Shown here: positions 45,774 through 55,890 of the stretch, one piece after another
Layout of the letters: every line of letters starts with the position of its first letter
Position numbering within the stretch: position 1 is the first letter of the stretch
Origin: Paenibacillaceae bacterium
Lineage (GTDB): Bacteria > Bacillota > Bacilli > Paenibacillales > NBRC-103111
Reading direction: 5' to 3'
DNA: 64,000 nt
Assembly (NCBI GenBank): GCA_029256185.1
Contig: JAQSYI010000027.1
Location: 62,001-126,000 of the forward strand
The notes under the pieces: model-generated
The model's database searches: none
Told to the model about the DNA's origin: nothing
What the model saw: only the letters and a program-made list of their open reading frames with translations
Program-made: the position numbers and the translations under genes

Positions 45774-47639
45774 TTAGTCAACAGTCATGTACCGGATCAC
45801 GATTCCGCCGTGGGCAAGCAGCGGCTGTTCCAGGCTGCGGCGGCGGAGTCCGATCCTCTCTACGGACTGCACCAGCCGCTTATCTCCCTCATCGGAGACG
45901 ATCTCCTGCATATAAGCTTGTTCCGCCGACAGAAAAGTCAAGGGAATCTCCACCGTTCCGGCAGTTCCTCCGTTTACCCCCGCTACAAACCAGGTTGTGC
46001 CGCTGCGCCGCGCCATCAGCGCCCATTCGCCAATAGAGCTGGGCGGGAGCACCACCGTCTCCTCCCATACGGTTGGCAAGGACATAAGCAGGCTGAGCGC
46101 CGGAGCCACACTCTCCTCCTCCAGCAGAATCCGGGGGTCCTCGGCAATCACCTGCATGGGTGAGGTGAACAGAATGGCTGTAGCCAATTGGTGGGCGCAG
46201 GTGGTCTGTCCGGGATTGGAAAATCCCACCGGAGTGTAGTCTCCATGGCCTGCCAGGAAGCGGGTAAAGGGCAAAGCCGCATTGTGAAAGGATGGAATGG
46301 GCCCCTCGCTCATTTTATTAAGCTCCAGCCCCCGGATTCCCTCCCGTGTAATTTCATTGGGATACGTTCTGGATTCTCCCGTGGGCTTGGAGATGCCGTG
46401 GAAATTGATCATAAGCCGTCTTCGGGCAGCCTGCTGCAGAGCCGCTGTCTCAAAATCGATGCAGGCCTTGGATTCACAATCGATGAAATCGATTTTGAGT
46501 CCCGCCGCCCCTGCCTCCCGGGCTTGATCCATGAAGCTGCGCAGCTTCCCCCAGTTGTCCGCGGGGTCATTGATTTCCTTGGACCGCTTCCACAGGAATA
46601 CGCCCACTCCCCTGGCACGGGCATAGCCGGCCAACTGCCCAACCGTCTCCCACTTGTGCTCCCATGCCTCCCAGCCCTCGTCCAAGATCGTATACTCGAA
46701 GCCCAGCCGGGCGGCATAATCCACAAACTCCCGCTCCTCCTCCGGCATCCCCGTTCCCCGGCACCACCAGCGGAATACCGAGCGTCCCGGCCGGACATAG
46801 GAGATATCCGGGAATAGCTGCGGATCGGGAGGAGGATTGAGACTGGCGATCAGGTCGCTGTTAACCAAGCCGTTCAGATCCGGACTGGACAGCAGCACCC
46901 GCCACGGAGTCACCACCGGACCGTCAGCGTCAAAGCCTGCCTCCCCTTCCCAGAAATCCGCTGTAAACCGGTTGCTGCCAACCGCCTTCAGCCGCATGCC
47001 GCTGTAATTGTACAAGGCCGCTTCCATAATGGCCCCATAACCGCCACCTTCACCGGGATATTTCAGCACCAGAGGCATTCCCTGAACCGGCCCTTGCGCC
47101 GACACAGAGGCCATCTCCTCAACGGGAGCGCTGATCCATTCTCCTGCATAGCTCTTCAGCTTCCATTGGCTGTTCCGCTCGAAGAACCATACCGTGGTGT
47201 CCGCGGGAAGTGTCCAGCTGGACGCTTCTTGCCCCACATGCTGCGCTCCTGCCCCCGGTACAGTATAGCGGTAGGCAATACCGTCATCATAAGCCCGGAC
47301 CTCCATGAAAAAAGGGGAATCCGCTCCTTGTTGTCTGAAGGCCAGACGAAGCTCGTTGCAGGCCGTCCGCGCCAGCTTATGCACTCCTCTTACGGGGAAT
47401 TCAAACTCGGATGTACTGTAACGGGCGGACAACAGCTCCACATTGGTCCCGTAAGCCATGTTGCCCACAGTCAGGCCGACAGGGGAAGGCTCCGCTATCT
47501 GAGTCAGCCCGTCGGAACATCCGCTGCTCCTCCTGCCTGCCGACAGCTCAAGCTGCCCCCGCTCAGGGATAATCACCCCGGCCTGAATATTTCCTTGCGG
47601 GCTGACGACCCTGTATTCCTTGCTGCTTTCCGTATTCAT
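45774..47639 (-). CDS. Glycoside hydrolase family 97 protein
   Basis: A 621-aa protein with the GH97 layout: N-terminal beta-super-sandwich (about residues 10-260), TIM barrel (about 265-530) and a short C-terminal beta domain. Recognisable segments are VRAYDDGIAYRY, EYTILDEGWEAWEH, LKIDFIDCES and IAEDPRILLEE. GH97 enzymes are alpha-glucosidases (inverting, Glu base) or alpha-galactosidases (retaining, Asp nucleophile); the Asp in KIDFID hints at the retaining type, without certainty. No signal peptide, so cytoplasmic. AAGGAG lies 9 nt before the ATG. Last gene of locus C, 56 bp after the large secreted protein. Confidence 0.85.
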   Translation of the reverse strand: MNTESSKEYRVVSPQGNIQAGVIIPERGQLELSAGRRSSGCSDGLTQIAEPSPVGLTVGNMAYGTNVELLSARYSTSEFEFPVRGVHKLARTACNELRLAFRQQGADSPFFMEVRAYDDGIAYRYTVPGAGAQHVGQEASSWTLPADTTVWFFERNSQWKLKSYAGEWISAPVEEMASVSAQGPVQGMPLVLKYPGEGGGYGAIMEAALYNYSGMRLKAVGSNRFTADFWEGEAGFDADGPVVTPWRVLLSSPDLNGLVNSDLIASLNPPPDPQLFPDISYVRPGRSVFRWWCRGTGMPEEEREFVDYAARLGFEYTILDEGWEAWEHKWETVGQLAGYARARGVGVFLWKRSKEINDPADNWGKLRSFMDQAREAGAAGLKIDFIDCESKACIDFETAALQQAARRRLMINFHGISKPTGESRTYPNEITREGIRGLELNKMSEGPIPSFHNAALPFTRFLAGHGDYTPVGFSNPGQTTCAHQLATAILFTSPMQVIAEDPRILLEEESVAPALSLLMSLPTVWEETVVLPPSSIGEWALMARRSGTTWFVAGVNGGTAGTVEIPLTFLSAEQAYMQEIVSDEGDKRLVQSVERIGLRRRSLEQPLLAHGGIVIRYMTVD

Positions 47640-47695
47640 TGTCTATAGCTCCTTCCAAAGTGCTGCTGCCCCGCTCAGGCAGGTTGGTGCGTTCC

Positions 47696-50600
47696 TTACG
47701 GCATTGCATCCGCCGTTAGGGGACGCAGCTCCTTCACCGAAGAGACGCGGTCCGGCGAGCCTGCCTTCAACGCCTCCAGGAAGAAGGTGAAGGGATCGGC
47801 AGCCGAGTCCACCCGGACCGTGGCCTCGAAGGGATATTGCGCCAGCACCTGCTCCTGCCACGAGCCGTCTCCGATCCGGTAATGCAGCTTCACCCGGTCC
47901 GCTTCCTGGGGCAGATCAGTGGTATACACATAAGCGTGATAGAAGCCAGGCTCCAGTTGCAGCACCGCGCCGTAGCCGAAGTCCCCCGGGCCCGACGGAG
48001 CCGCCGTGGTCTGCTCTGAGGCCACCGATGCCTGATTCAAGGAGGCCGATGCCGCATAAGCAGGCGCGGCAACCTGGGGATGCTCCAGCACCAGCCCCAC
48101 CAATCCTCTACCGGGAATGGTCACAGTAATTTTTCCCTGAACCACCTGCCCCACAGTGCCGGCGCCCTGGCTGTCGTATACGGCCGCCGTTACGTTCAGG
48201 GCCGCACCGCCCAACGCCTGCCCCAGCTCCACCGTGACCGTCGCCGCTTCGCCTGACTCGTTCATCAGAGCAACTCCCAGCACGCCGTCCTTGCGGGCAG
48301 CCAGCCAATCCACCTGCAGGTGGTCCACGGTCAGCAGCCCCTCCTCCAGCCACGGCCACATTCCGCTCTGGCCAAAGAATACTCCCGGCTCATGACCGTA
48401 CACTCTGCCGCTGAAGTAGGCATAACCCTGCTGCCGCAAAGACGGGAAATCCACCCGCCCGTCGGACCAGCTCCAGGCCTGGGCGAACAGGAAGTCCGTC
48501 AGCAGCCCGTAATACACCGGGATGTGATGATAATAGATGCTGGTCAGGTCAGGTCCGGTATACGGGTAATCCACCCGCTTCTGGTGAACCATGTTCTGGT
48601 TCTGGTAATATCCCGGGTAGCTGCCGCCCCGCCCAAGGATGGCATTGCGGGCATACATGGCGTAATCCGGGTCTCCCGTCAGCCTGGACAGACGCATCAG
48701 ATCCGGCGCCCAGTAGGACATGGTGATGTAGCCGGAATCCGTGGACATGAAGGTGCTGCCCTGCTCCAGTCCAAGACCGACGGGAGAAGGAATCCAGGCG
48801 GCAACCGTCTCATCCTGAAGCTGAGCCAGCCCTTCCGGGTAACCCAGCCGGTCCTGCACCTCTCCCTTCCACCAAAAATTGGCATTGGGCAAAAACAGGC
48901 GGCTGCGGATATCGTCTCCATACACCGTCACGTTGCCGTCAGGGACCGGGAAGGCCCGGATCGTCGTCATCAGCCAGCGGGCCGCCTCCGCCGCTCCCTG
49001 CAAATACCTGCTCTCACCGCTTATCTCATACAGATCCAACAGCGCATTGAAATTGGCGTAATAGCTGATATAGATAAAGCGGCTGAAGGGAGGCAGGGCC
49101 GTGGATGGAGCATCTACCTTTTCGGCCAGGTACCGGTCCGCTCCTGCTTTGGCCGCATTCAAGTAAGCGGTATCCCCCGTATACCGGTACATCCACAATT
49201 GCTCGGACCAGGCGGGAACTTCCGTGGACGGCCGTACTCCTCCATCTATTCCTATTTCCCGGAACACAGGTGCCAGCCCGCCTGCCATCTCATAAACCGC
49301 CCCGAAGACACTGGTGCCGTAGCCGGCCACCGGCGCACCGATGGGCAGGGGATCGGGATAGGAATGGGAATTGCCGGTGGAGGTATAATGCATCTTCTGG
49401 CGGGTAAGCAGATTCTCCATCGTGGGCAATACCCGTCTCTCATACAGTTCGTCCTCCCCCGACAGCAAGTACGCTTGAATAAGCGACAGGGGGTGGGCGG
49501 TAGTCACCACATTTTGCGCTTCCATATTATAGTAGCCCTTCATCTGCGGGTCCCATCCTCCGTACTCATCATCCAGCAGCAGCTCCTGGACATGGAAGAT
49601 CGTATCCGTCAGACTGGCCTCCACATTCTCCCGGTAATCGGCCAATCCTTGGATTTCCTTGGTGACATGACTGTACGTTTCATACCAGCCTTCCGCACGG
49701 ACAACGGGACGGTAAGCAAACCGGAAGCTGTCCTCCGTGTCCATCACCGAACCTGCTCCTCCCATCAGGGGGGCGAACAAGGAGGGCTGCACGCCTCCAT
49801 CCCGGCCCATAATCCCCAGACCGAAGGAGGCATTGGCCGCATACGTCCAGCCGCTGTTTACAGAAGACGGGTCTACGCTTACCGCATAGGTCACCTGTTG
49901 CCCCTCCGGCCACCCCGTACCCCCGGGCAGGGTCATATAGCTGGCCGCATTGGAGGAGGTCTGCTCCGTGACAAGCACCGGCTCCACCGGCATGCGCTTG
50001 CTGTGGTAGCGGAACGGATTCAACAGGAATTCCACCTCCTCAAGGGGAGTCTCCCGGCCGTTGAAGATTCCCAGACTGAAGGCTCCTGCCTGCTTCGGCT
50101 CCAGACGCAGAGTAACCAACGGCTCCTCCGCATCTGTCGGCAGCTCCCACTGCGCCTCCAACACGGCATACTCATTTTCCCCACGGAGAAGCACCGTTTG
50201 CCCGTCAAGCTGCTGCACAGAGGAGGGAATGAGCCAGCCGGGAAGACCGCCGTGGAAGGCGTTGACCGTTGCAATCCGCGAGGCCGGCTGCCCCCCAACA
50301 GCGGGAACGGTTGTATCAAAGATAGGAGTCTGCTCGCTTTGTCCCGCGAACTTCCCTGTCTGGCTGTACAGAAGCAAATAGCCGAATTCATCCTCCAGGG
50401 TCTGTACCGCCAGCTCCTCTTCCCCTTGCTTCAACCAGGACTCCTGACGCACCACAGCTCCGGCAGCGGTGGAATCGGCCTGAAAGCGCAGGCGCATATG
50501 AGCATTCTCCAGGGTATAGACCGCCTGGGTTACGGAAGCCCCGTCCAGCTCAGACGCGGGATAGGCCAGCCGGTCTGTGTATGCGTATTCCGGACGGGAC

Positions 50601-52219
50601 AGCTTCAGCGTCTCTTCATAAGAAGCGGGCGGCGCTGCGCTCAGGTCCGTAGTCAGCAGAATGGCGTCCGTCCGGGCAAAGAAGCCTGAGGCATCCACCA
50701 GTGAAAGTGTATTTTCCCCCTCCGCCAGCTCCACTACTCCCCCGTCCTCCCAGGCCCAGGCATCGGCCCCATGGGTGCCGAAGGAAGCCGGCAGCAGCTG
50801 TCCGTTCACCTCTACCGAGAAGTACCGGACTCCCGGATTGACTGCGAAATCCCGGGAGCGGACCCATACCCGGTACTCTCCCGCTTCCTCCGCCGGAAAC
50901 CGAGCGACGGCCGGACTGGCGGTGGACGGATCGAAGACCGAGGATTCGCTGGTCATCAGACCGATCAGATTGAGAGCGCCGAAGGAATCCCGGTAGGATT
51001 GAGGCTTCCAGGTGCCCAAGTCCCCGAAGCTCTCCGGACGCAGCAGGATATTCCGGGACGGCTCCGGTTGAACAGGACGGGACAGGGCCAGTTCCTGCTT
51101 AAGCGTGGCATAATCCGCAGAAGGAACATAATGGCGGTCGGCAGTAAGCAGCACACCGTCCACCAGCGGCTCAGTCCCGGCTTCACGGATGAGTCCAAGG
51201 TATGCTTGACCCGACGGCAGCTTCACTGTCCCGCCGTACTCCCACGCCCAGCCTTCCCCATGGTGCCCCAGCGCAGCTCCCGCATCATTGCCAGCTCCCC
51301 CCGCCCCCTGAACCTGAACCGTGAAGCCGCGTTCCGGGGCAGCTCCCGGCTCATCGTAGGAATGCACCCACAGCGAATAGTAACCAGGGACGGCAACGGG
51401 AGCATAAACCACAGCGGGAACGCTCCCCCCGGCAACGGCTCCGGCTTCGGTTGCCGCCAACTGCATCAACCGGTAAGCCCCTGGGGCGCTCTGGGCCTCC
51501 CATGCTCCGCCCACAACCGGCTGGAACTGCTCCGGCACGAAGAAGTGATGGTCATAATATCCTTCTACAGGAACAATGTCCGGCAGATCCGGCCACTCAT
51601 GCACCGTCTCCCGGCTGCGCTGCTCCTCCAGCTCCTGCTTCAAGGAGGCATAGTCCTCATTGGGGATATAATAGGGATCTGTAGTCAGGACAATTCCGTC
51701 CACCCGGGCGTAATAAGCCGACGTATCCCGCAGAGAAAGCGGGAGCTGTCCGCTGTCGAGCTTCGCCTTTCCCGCCAGCTCCCACTTCCAGCCCTCCGTG
51801 CCGTGAACACCCAAGGACAGGGGCAGCTCCACCCCGGCCAGAGCCACTTTGAAATGCCGCTTGCCGGGAGACGCGCTGAAATCCCGGGTGTGGGCCCAGA
51901 CATAGTAAATATCCGTTCTTTCTATATCCACCACAGCGGTTGCCTCCAGATTGGTGGCAGGAATCATATCCTTCTTGCCGAACACCACCTGTCCCCGGAA
52001 GGAGCCGCTGTAATTGGGGAGAGTCCAGGTACCCGGACTTGCGGCAAAATGCTCCGGATCGACAAAATACTGCTGGTGCTTGCCCGGCTGGTTGTCTATA
52101 TCCGGCAAAGCAGGCTTGCTGGCATATGCGGTCCCGGACAGACCCGCCACGGCAAAGCTCCACAACAGACAGCAGACTGCCAATAAACAAATCCATTTTC
52201 TCCCTCTTGCTCGATACAT
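47696..52219 (-). CDS. Large secreted multidomain protein, probable polysaccharide-active enzyme
   Basis: A 1507-aa protein with a signal peptide (about residues 1-33, CLLAVCCLLWSFAVAG ... TAYAS). Three related modules of about 165 residues lie in the first 560 residues, each with a YYVWAHTRDF / YRVWVRSRDF segment and a GVHGTEGWKWE / GTHGADAWAWED segment, which suggests carbohydrate-binding beta-sandwiches. The middle resembles a beta-sandwich plus an alpha/alpha toroid (LWMYRYTGDTAYLNAAKAGADRYLAEKV, SRYLQGAAEAARWLMTTIRAF), as in many lyases and glycoside hydrolases. The C terminus has further beta domains. I do not recognise a named family or catalytic residues. AAAGGGGATG lies upstream of the ATG. 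It is encoded between the locus C binding protein and GH97, so extracellular breakdown of the transported glycan is the likely role. Confidence 0.75.
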   Translation of the reverse strand: MYRARGRKWICLLAVCCLLWSFAVAGLSGTAYASKPALPDIDNQPGKHQQYFVDPEHFAASPGTWTLPNYSGSFRGQVVFGKKDMIPATNLEATAVVDIERTDIYYVWAHTRDFSASPGKRHFKVALAGVELPLSLGVHGTEGWKWELAGKAKLDSGQLPLSLRDTSAYYARVDGIVLTTDPYYIPNEDYASLKQELEEQRSRETVHEWPDLPDIVPVEGYYDHHFFVPEQFQPVVGGAWEAQSAPGAYRLMQLAATEAGAVAGGSVPAVVYAPVAVPGYYSLWVHSYDEPGAAPERGFTVQVQGAGGAGNDAGAALGHHGEGWAWEYGGTVKLPSGQAYLGLIREAGTEPLVDGVLLTADRHYVPSADYATLKQELALSRPVQPEPSRNILLRPESFGDLGTWKPQSYRDSFGALNLIGLMTSESSVFDPSTASPAVARFPAEEAGEYRVWVRSRDFAVNPGVRYFSVEVNGQLLPASFGTHGADAWAWEDGGVVELAEGENTLSLVDASGFFARTDAILLTTDLSAAPPASYEETLKLSRPEYAYTDRLAYPASELDGASVTQAVYTLENAHMRLRFQADSTAAGAVVRQESWLKQGEEELAVQTLEDEFGYLLLYSQTGKFAGQSEQTPIFDTTVPAVGGQPASRIATVNAFHGGLPGWLIPSSVQQLDGQTVLLRGENEYAVLEAQWELPTDAEEPLVTLRLEPKQAGAFSLGIFNGRETPLEEVEFLLNPFRYHSKRMPVEPVLVTEQTSSNAASYMTLPGGTGWPEGQQVTYAVSVDPSSVNSGWTYAANASFGLGIMGRDGGVQPSLFAPLMGGAGSVMDTEDSFRFAYRPVVRAEGWYETYSHVTKEIQGLADYRENVEASLTDTIFHVQELLLDDEYGGWDPQMKGYYNMEAQNVVTTAHPLSLIQAYLLSGEDELYERRVLPTMENLLTRQKMHYTSTGNSHSYPDPLPIGAPVAGYGTSVFGAVYEMAGGLAPVFREIGIDGGVRPSTEVPAWSEQLWMYRYTGDTAYLNAAKAGADRYLAEKVDAPSTALPPFSRFIYISYYANFNALLDLYEISGESRYLQGAAEAARWLMTTIRAFPVPDGNVTVYGDDIRSRLFLPNANFWWKGEVQDRLGYPEGLAQLQDETVAAWIPSPVGLGLEQGSTFMSTDSGYITMSYWAPDLMRLSRLTGDPDYAMYARNAILGRGGSYPGYYQNQNMVHQKRVDYPYTGPDLTSIYYHHIPVYYGLLTDFLFAQAWSWSDGRVDFPSLRQQGYAYFSGRVYGHEPGVFFGQSGMWPWLEEGLLTVDHLQVDWLAARKDGVLGVALMNESGEAATVTVELGQALGGAALNVTAAVYDSQGAGTVGQVVQGKITVTIPGRGLVGLVLEHPQVAAPAYAASASLNQASVASEQTTAAPSGPGDFGYGAVLQLEPGFYHAYVYTTDLPQEADRVKLHYRIGDGSWQEQVLAQYPFEATVRVDSAADPFTFFLEALKAGSPDRVSSVKELRPLTADAMP

Positions 52220-52320
52220 TATAAATCATCCCCTTTTAGCCTTATTATTGTTCCACGCCTGCCCGCAAAGCTGCCGCCCGCCCCTTGCAGGACCGGCGGC
52301 CTCTTGCCGCTTATGCCGCT

Positions 52321-53865
52321 CTATTGGATGGAGGCAATAAACTCATTCATCTCCTTCACGTATTCCTCGCCGCCGTGCTTATACCAGTCAGCCAGCACCT
52401 TGTCGAAGTCCTCTACCGGCCTTTCACCGATCATGATCTTGGTAACCAGCTCATCCCAGGTCAGCTTGTAATCCAGGAAAGCCTGCTTCTTGGATGCCGG
52501 AGGCACATACCCCCGGTCCTGGGAGAAGATAACCGATTCCACCGCCTTATCCACCCAGGGCTTGATCATATCCCGTTCCTTCTGTGGCAGCGAGGGTGCG
52601 ATAAAGAAGTCCCCGTCCCGCGCGCGCCGGACCACGGACTGTCTCCAGGGAGCCTTCGCGTTGGGATCGTACACCTTAATCCCGTTCTCCACCTTGTAGT
52701 CCACGTTCTCCATGCCATAATATACATAGTCCCAGCCCTCGTCGGAGAGGAGCCAATCCATTACCTGAATAATCTTCTCCGGATGCTTGGCGGATTTGGT
52801 GATGCCCCATAACCCGTAAAGCGCCGTTCCCTGAGTCGCCCCCTGCACCTTGCCGTCCTGATTTTGGACGAACAGATAGGTCAGCTCCGCCTGGGGATTC
52901 AGTGCCTTCATCTCCGCCTCATTGCTGGATACGTGACCGGCAAAGCCTCTCAGCACGCCGGTAATCCCTTTTTTGAACCGCTGCAGGGCGGCATTGGAAT
53001 CGTTGACGGCCGAATCCGGGTCAAGCAAACCTTCCTTGTACAGCTTCTGCGTATAGGCGAGCAAGTCCTTGTATGCGCCGGAGGAGCGGTCATACTCCGC
53101 TGTCATATACCCGTATTCCCCCTTGGAGGGCTGCCAGCCCATGTATCCCCATTGGGAGCTGAGCACCGGGGTCAATACCTTGCTGCTGTTCAGATGGGCG
53201 GCAAAGCCGTAGGTATCCTTCTTGCCGTTGCCGTCGGGATCATCCTGGGTGAACTTCCGCAGAATCTCTGTGAATTGGTCGATGCTCACCTCATGGTTGT
53301 CAGGAATCTTGTAGCCCAGCTTATCCAGCCAATCCTTGCGGACGATAAAATGGTCGTTGCGGGCAATGGTTGTACGGGGAATCCCGTAGATGTTGCCGTC
53401 CTGCTTCACCTTCAGCCCTTCCAGGGAGACCTCATATGAATATTCCTTAATATTGGGGGCCTTCTCCAGGTAGCTGTTGAGCGGAATCACCATGCCCCCG
53501 TTCACGGCGTTGAGAAAGGTCGTATTAGTAGCGCCGGGGAAAAAGACAACGTCCGGATGATCTCCGGAAACCATCATCAGTTGAAGCTGCTCCTGATAGC
53601 CGCTGGAGGGGGGAACCGTAAACTCCAACTTGACATTGTTGGCCTCCTCCACCTTCTGAAAAAAGGCTTTGTCCGCCTCGGAAATGTTGGCGGTGGAGAA
53701 ATTGGCCATCATCTTAATGGTAACAGGCGCTTCCTTTACCGGCGCTCCTGTGGGAGAGGCGGCAGCCTCCGGCTCCGGCTCCGCAGAGCAAGCCGACAGC
53801 ACCGCCAACGCTGCGCCCAGGGCCGCAATCATCACCTGGCGTTTTAATCCAATTGTTTTTGTCAT
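52321..53865 (-). CDS. Extracellular sugar-binding lipoprotein (LplA-like)
   Basis: A 514-aa protein whose lipoprotein signal ends at VLSAC (Cys26), followed by a Glu/Pro/Ala linker. The mature domain is the family-1 solute-binding fold (VTIKMMANFSTANISEADKA, HPDVVFFPGATNTTFLNAVNGG). It contains an EF-hand-like DPDGNGKKDTYGFA loop, as in the locus B protein. Third gene of the locus C transporter, 34 bp after the LplC-type permease. GGGGAG lies about 8 nt before the ATG. The three binding proteins in this window differ widely, so they probably bind different glycans. Confidence 0.92.
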   Translation of the reverse strand: MTKTIGLKRQVMIAALGAALAVLSACSAEPEPEAAASPTGAPVKEAPVTIKMMANFSTANISEADKAFFQKVEEANNVKLEFTVPPSSGYQEQLQLMMVSGDHPDVVFFPGATNTTFLNAVNGGMVIPLNSYLEKAPNIKEYSYEVSLEGLKVKQDGNIYGIPRTTIARNDHFIVRKDWLDKLGYKIPDNHEVSIDQFTEILRKFTQDDPDGNGKKDTYGFAAHLNSSKVLTPVLSSQWGYMGWQPSKGEYGYMTAEYDRSSGAYKDLLAYTQKLYKEGLLDPDSAVNDSNAALQRFKKGITGVLRGFAGHVSSNEAEMKALNPQAELTYLFVQNQDGKVQGATQGTALYGLWGITKSAKHPEKIIQVMDWLLSDEGWDYVYYGMENVDYKVENGIKVYDPNAKAPWRQSVVRRARDGDFFIAPSLPQKERDMIKPWVDKAVESVIFSQDRGYVPPASKKQAFLDYKLTWDELVTKIMIGERPVEDFDKVLADWYKHGGEEYVKEMNEFIASIQ

Positions 53866-53899
53866 TGCAGTGACTCCCCTTTCATGTTAGGTATTACCC

Positions 53900-54784
53900 T
53901 TACCCCTTCACAGATCCCAACATAATGCCTTTGACAAAATACTTCTGCATAAACGGATACACACACAGGATCGGTACCATCACAATCATAAGTGTAGCGT
54001 ACTGCAGCGTCTCCGGCATGACAAGCTGATTGGCCCGCTCCGCTAAATTCTCACCTCCTCCCGCAATTTCCATCATCTTCGCCCCCTGGATGATTTCCCG
54101 GAGAAACAGCATCAGCGGCCACCTGTCCACAGAACGGATGTAAATAATCGCATTGAAGAAATTGTTCCAATAGGAAACCGCACCGAACAAGCATAATGTG
54201 GCAATGATCGGCTTGGACAGGGGAACCACGATACGGAAGAGAATATATGGGTCGGAGGCCCCGTCAATGCGGGCAGCTTCCTCCAGCTCCTCGGGTATAT
54301 TCTCCATGAACGTCTTCATCAGAATCAGATTGAACCCGGAGAAGAGCATAGGCAGGATCAGAGCACCCAAGGAATCCAACAAGCCCAAGGTACGGATCAG
54401 ATAGAAATTGGGTATGAGGCCTCCGCCGAACAGCATCGTAAATACCACGAGCAGCATGAACAGCTTGCGGCCCTTCAGATGCCTCTTAGACAAGGGGTAG
54501 CCCGTCAGAATATACAGCAGCACACCCCCTGTCACACCCGTCACGGTAATAATCAGCGTATTAAGATAGCTGGACCATAGCACCGGATGGGACAATATTT
54601 CCTCATACGCCTCCACATTGAAATCCTTGGGCCATAGGAGCAGCGGATTATCCAGATAGGCCGTGTACGAGCTCAGGGAAACGGCCAGCACATTCAGAAA
54701 CGGGTACAGCATGGTTATACTAACCAGACAAATCAGGGCATAATTCACCCCGTCGAACAGCTCCAGCCTGCGCAACTTTTTCAT
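53900..54784 (-). CDS. Sugar ABC transporter permease (LplC-like)
   Basis: 294 aa, six predicted membrane helices, EAA loop LEEAARIDGASDPYILF, tail QKYFVKGIMLGSVKG. AAAGGAG lies about 6 nt before the ATG. Transcribed with the LplB-type partner 42 bp upstream. Confidence 0.92.
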   Translation of the reverse strand: MKKLRRLELFDGVNYALICLVSITMLYPFLNVLAVSLSSYTAYLDNPLLLWPKDFNVEAYEEILSHPVLWSSYLNTLIITVTGVTGGVLLYILTGYPLSKRHLKGRKLFMLLVVFTMLFGGGLIPNFYLIRTLGLLDSLGALILPMLFSGFNLILMKTFMENIPEELEEAARIDGASDPYILFRIVVPLSKPIIATLCLFGAVSYWNNFFNAIIYIRSVDRWPLMLFLREIIQGAKMMEIAGGGENLAERANQLVMPETLQYATLMIVMVPILCVYPFMQKYFVKGIMLGSVKG

Positions 54785-54826
54785 GGCGCACTCCTTTTAC
54801 CGATTGAATTTCTTGCTTAATGTCTT

Positions 54827-55741
54827 TTACCAGATGGACTTTCCGCTTATCATCCGGGACACACGGTTGGAGGAGACCACCAACACGAACCCTACAATTC
54901 CCTTGAACAGCCCTACAGCGGTGGCGTACGACATTCTGCCTTCCTGCAGCCCGACCCGGTACGTATAGGTTTCGAAGACATCCGCAGTTTCATAGGTCAT
55001 GGGATTGTACAGCAGGAACACCTGTTCAAAGCCGTTATCCAGAATATGTCCCAGCTTCAGCAGGAACAGCACCACAATGGTAGCGGCAATGCCAGGCAAG
55101 GTGATGTAGATAATCTTCTGGATGCGCGACGCACCGTCCATAGTAGCCGATTCATAGAGGGTTGGATCAATTCCCGTCATGGCCGCCAGGTAGACGATGG
55201 TTCCCCAGCCTACCTCCTTCCAGATTTCCGCGCTGACCAGGATGGTCCGGAAGTATTGCGGCTTCAGCAGGAAGGCGATAGGCTCATGGCCGCTTGCCGT
55301 AACGAAGTGGTTGATGATCCCGGTGGACGGGGACAGGAAACTGGTCACGATGCCCGCCAGAACCACCCAGGAGATGAAGTGGGGCAAATAAATAATCGTC
55401 TGGGTCATTTTTTTGAATGCCAGATTCCTCACCTCATTGAGCATGAGCGCCATAATAATGGGAGCGGGGAACCCCCATATAATCTGGTAGACGCTGAGCA
55501 GCAATGAATTTTTCAGCACCCGGTAAAAATGGGAAGAGGTAAATAAGTACCGGAAGTTATCCAGTCCGATCCAGTCGCTGGCCCAGATTCCCTTCAGCAG
55601 ATCAAGCTCCTTGAAGGCAATGACAATCCCGAACATGGGAATATACCTGAAGATGAGCAAATAAGTCATTCCGGGAATCAGAAAAAAATACAGCCATTTA
55701 TTGCGGACCCAATATTTCGTGTCCAAAGAAAGCTGGCTCAT
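54827..55741 (-). CDS. Sugar ABC transporter permease (LplB-like)
   Basis: 304 aa, six predicted membrane helices, EAA loop LYESATMDGASRIQKIIYI. AAGGAGG lies about 10 nt before the ATG. First gene of the locus C transport and degradation operon; the 149-bp gap to the kinase gene upstream carries two cre-like sites, which implies its own promoter. Confidence 0.92.
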   Translation of the reverse strand: MSQLSLDTKYWVRNKWLYFFLIPGMTYLLIFRYIPMFGIVIAFKELDLLKGIWASDWIGLDNFRYLFTSSHFYRVLKNSLLLSVYQIIWGFPAPIIMALMLNEVRNLAFKKMTQTIIYLPHFISWVVLAGIVTSFLSPSTGIINHFVTASGHEPIAFLLKPQYFRTILVSAEIWKEVGWGTIVYLAAMTGIDPTLYESATMDGASRIQKIIYITLPGIAATIVVLFLLKLGHILDNGFEQVFLLYNPMTYETADVFETYTYRVGLQEGRMSYATAVGLFKGIVGFVLVVSSNRVSRMISGKSIW

Positions 55742-55846
55742 GCGCGTCTTTCCTCCTTCTTCTGTTCTAATGCTGCTGTCATATGTCCATTATAGAAGGA
55801 GGACAAGAACGAAAAAATCCCCCTGGATTTACATTTGGTAGGGGGA

Positions 55847-55873
55847 TGGAAGCGTTTTTATAAAGCGTTTACA
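55847..55873 (-). promoter_or_regulatory. Two abutting cre-like sites (candidate CcpA operators)
   Basis: TGGAAGCGTTTTTA (55847-55860) and ATAAAGCGTTTACA (55860-55873) each match the TGWAANCGNTNWCA consensus at 12 of 14 positions by eye. They lie 106-132 bp before the LplB-type start and about 18 bp after nothing but the end of the kinase reading frame begins, so repression would act on the transport operon. Confidence 0.5.
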
Positions 55874-55890
55874 GCAGATGTGGGGTACAA

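Noticed and set aside
48320-50689. 789-aa plus-strand ORF
   Set aside because: It is an antisense shadow of the 1507-aa secreted protein; composition is His/Arg/Gln-rich and there is no ribosome binding site.
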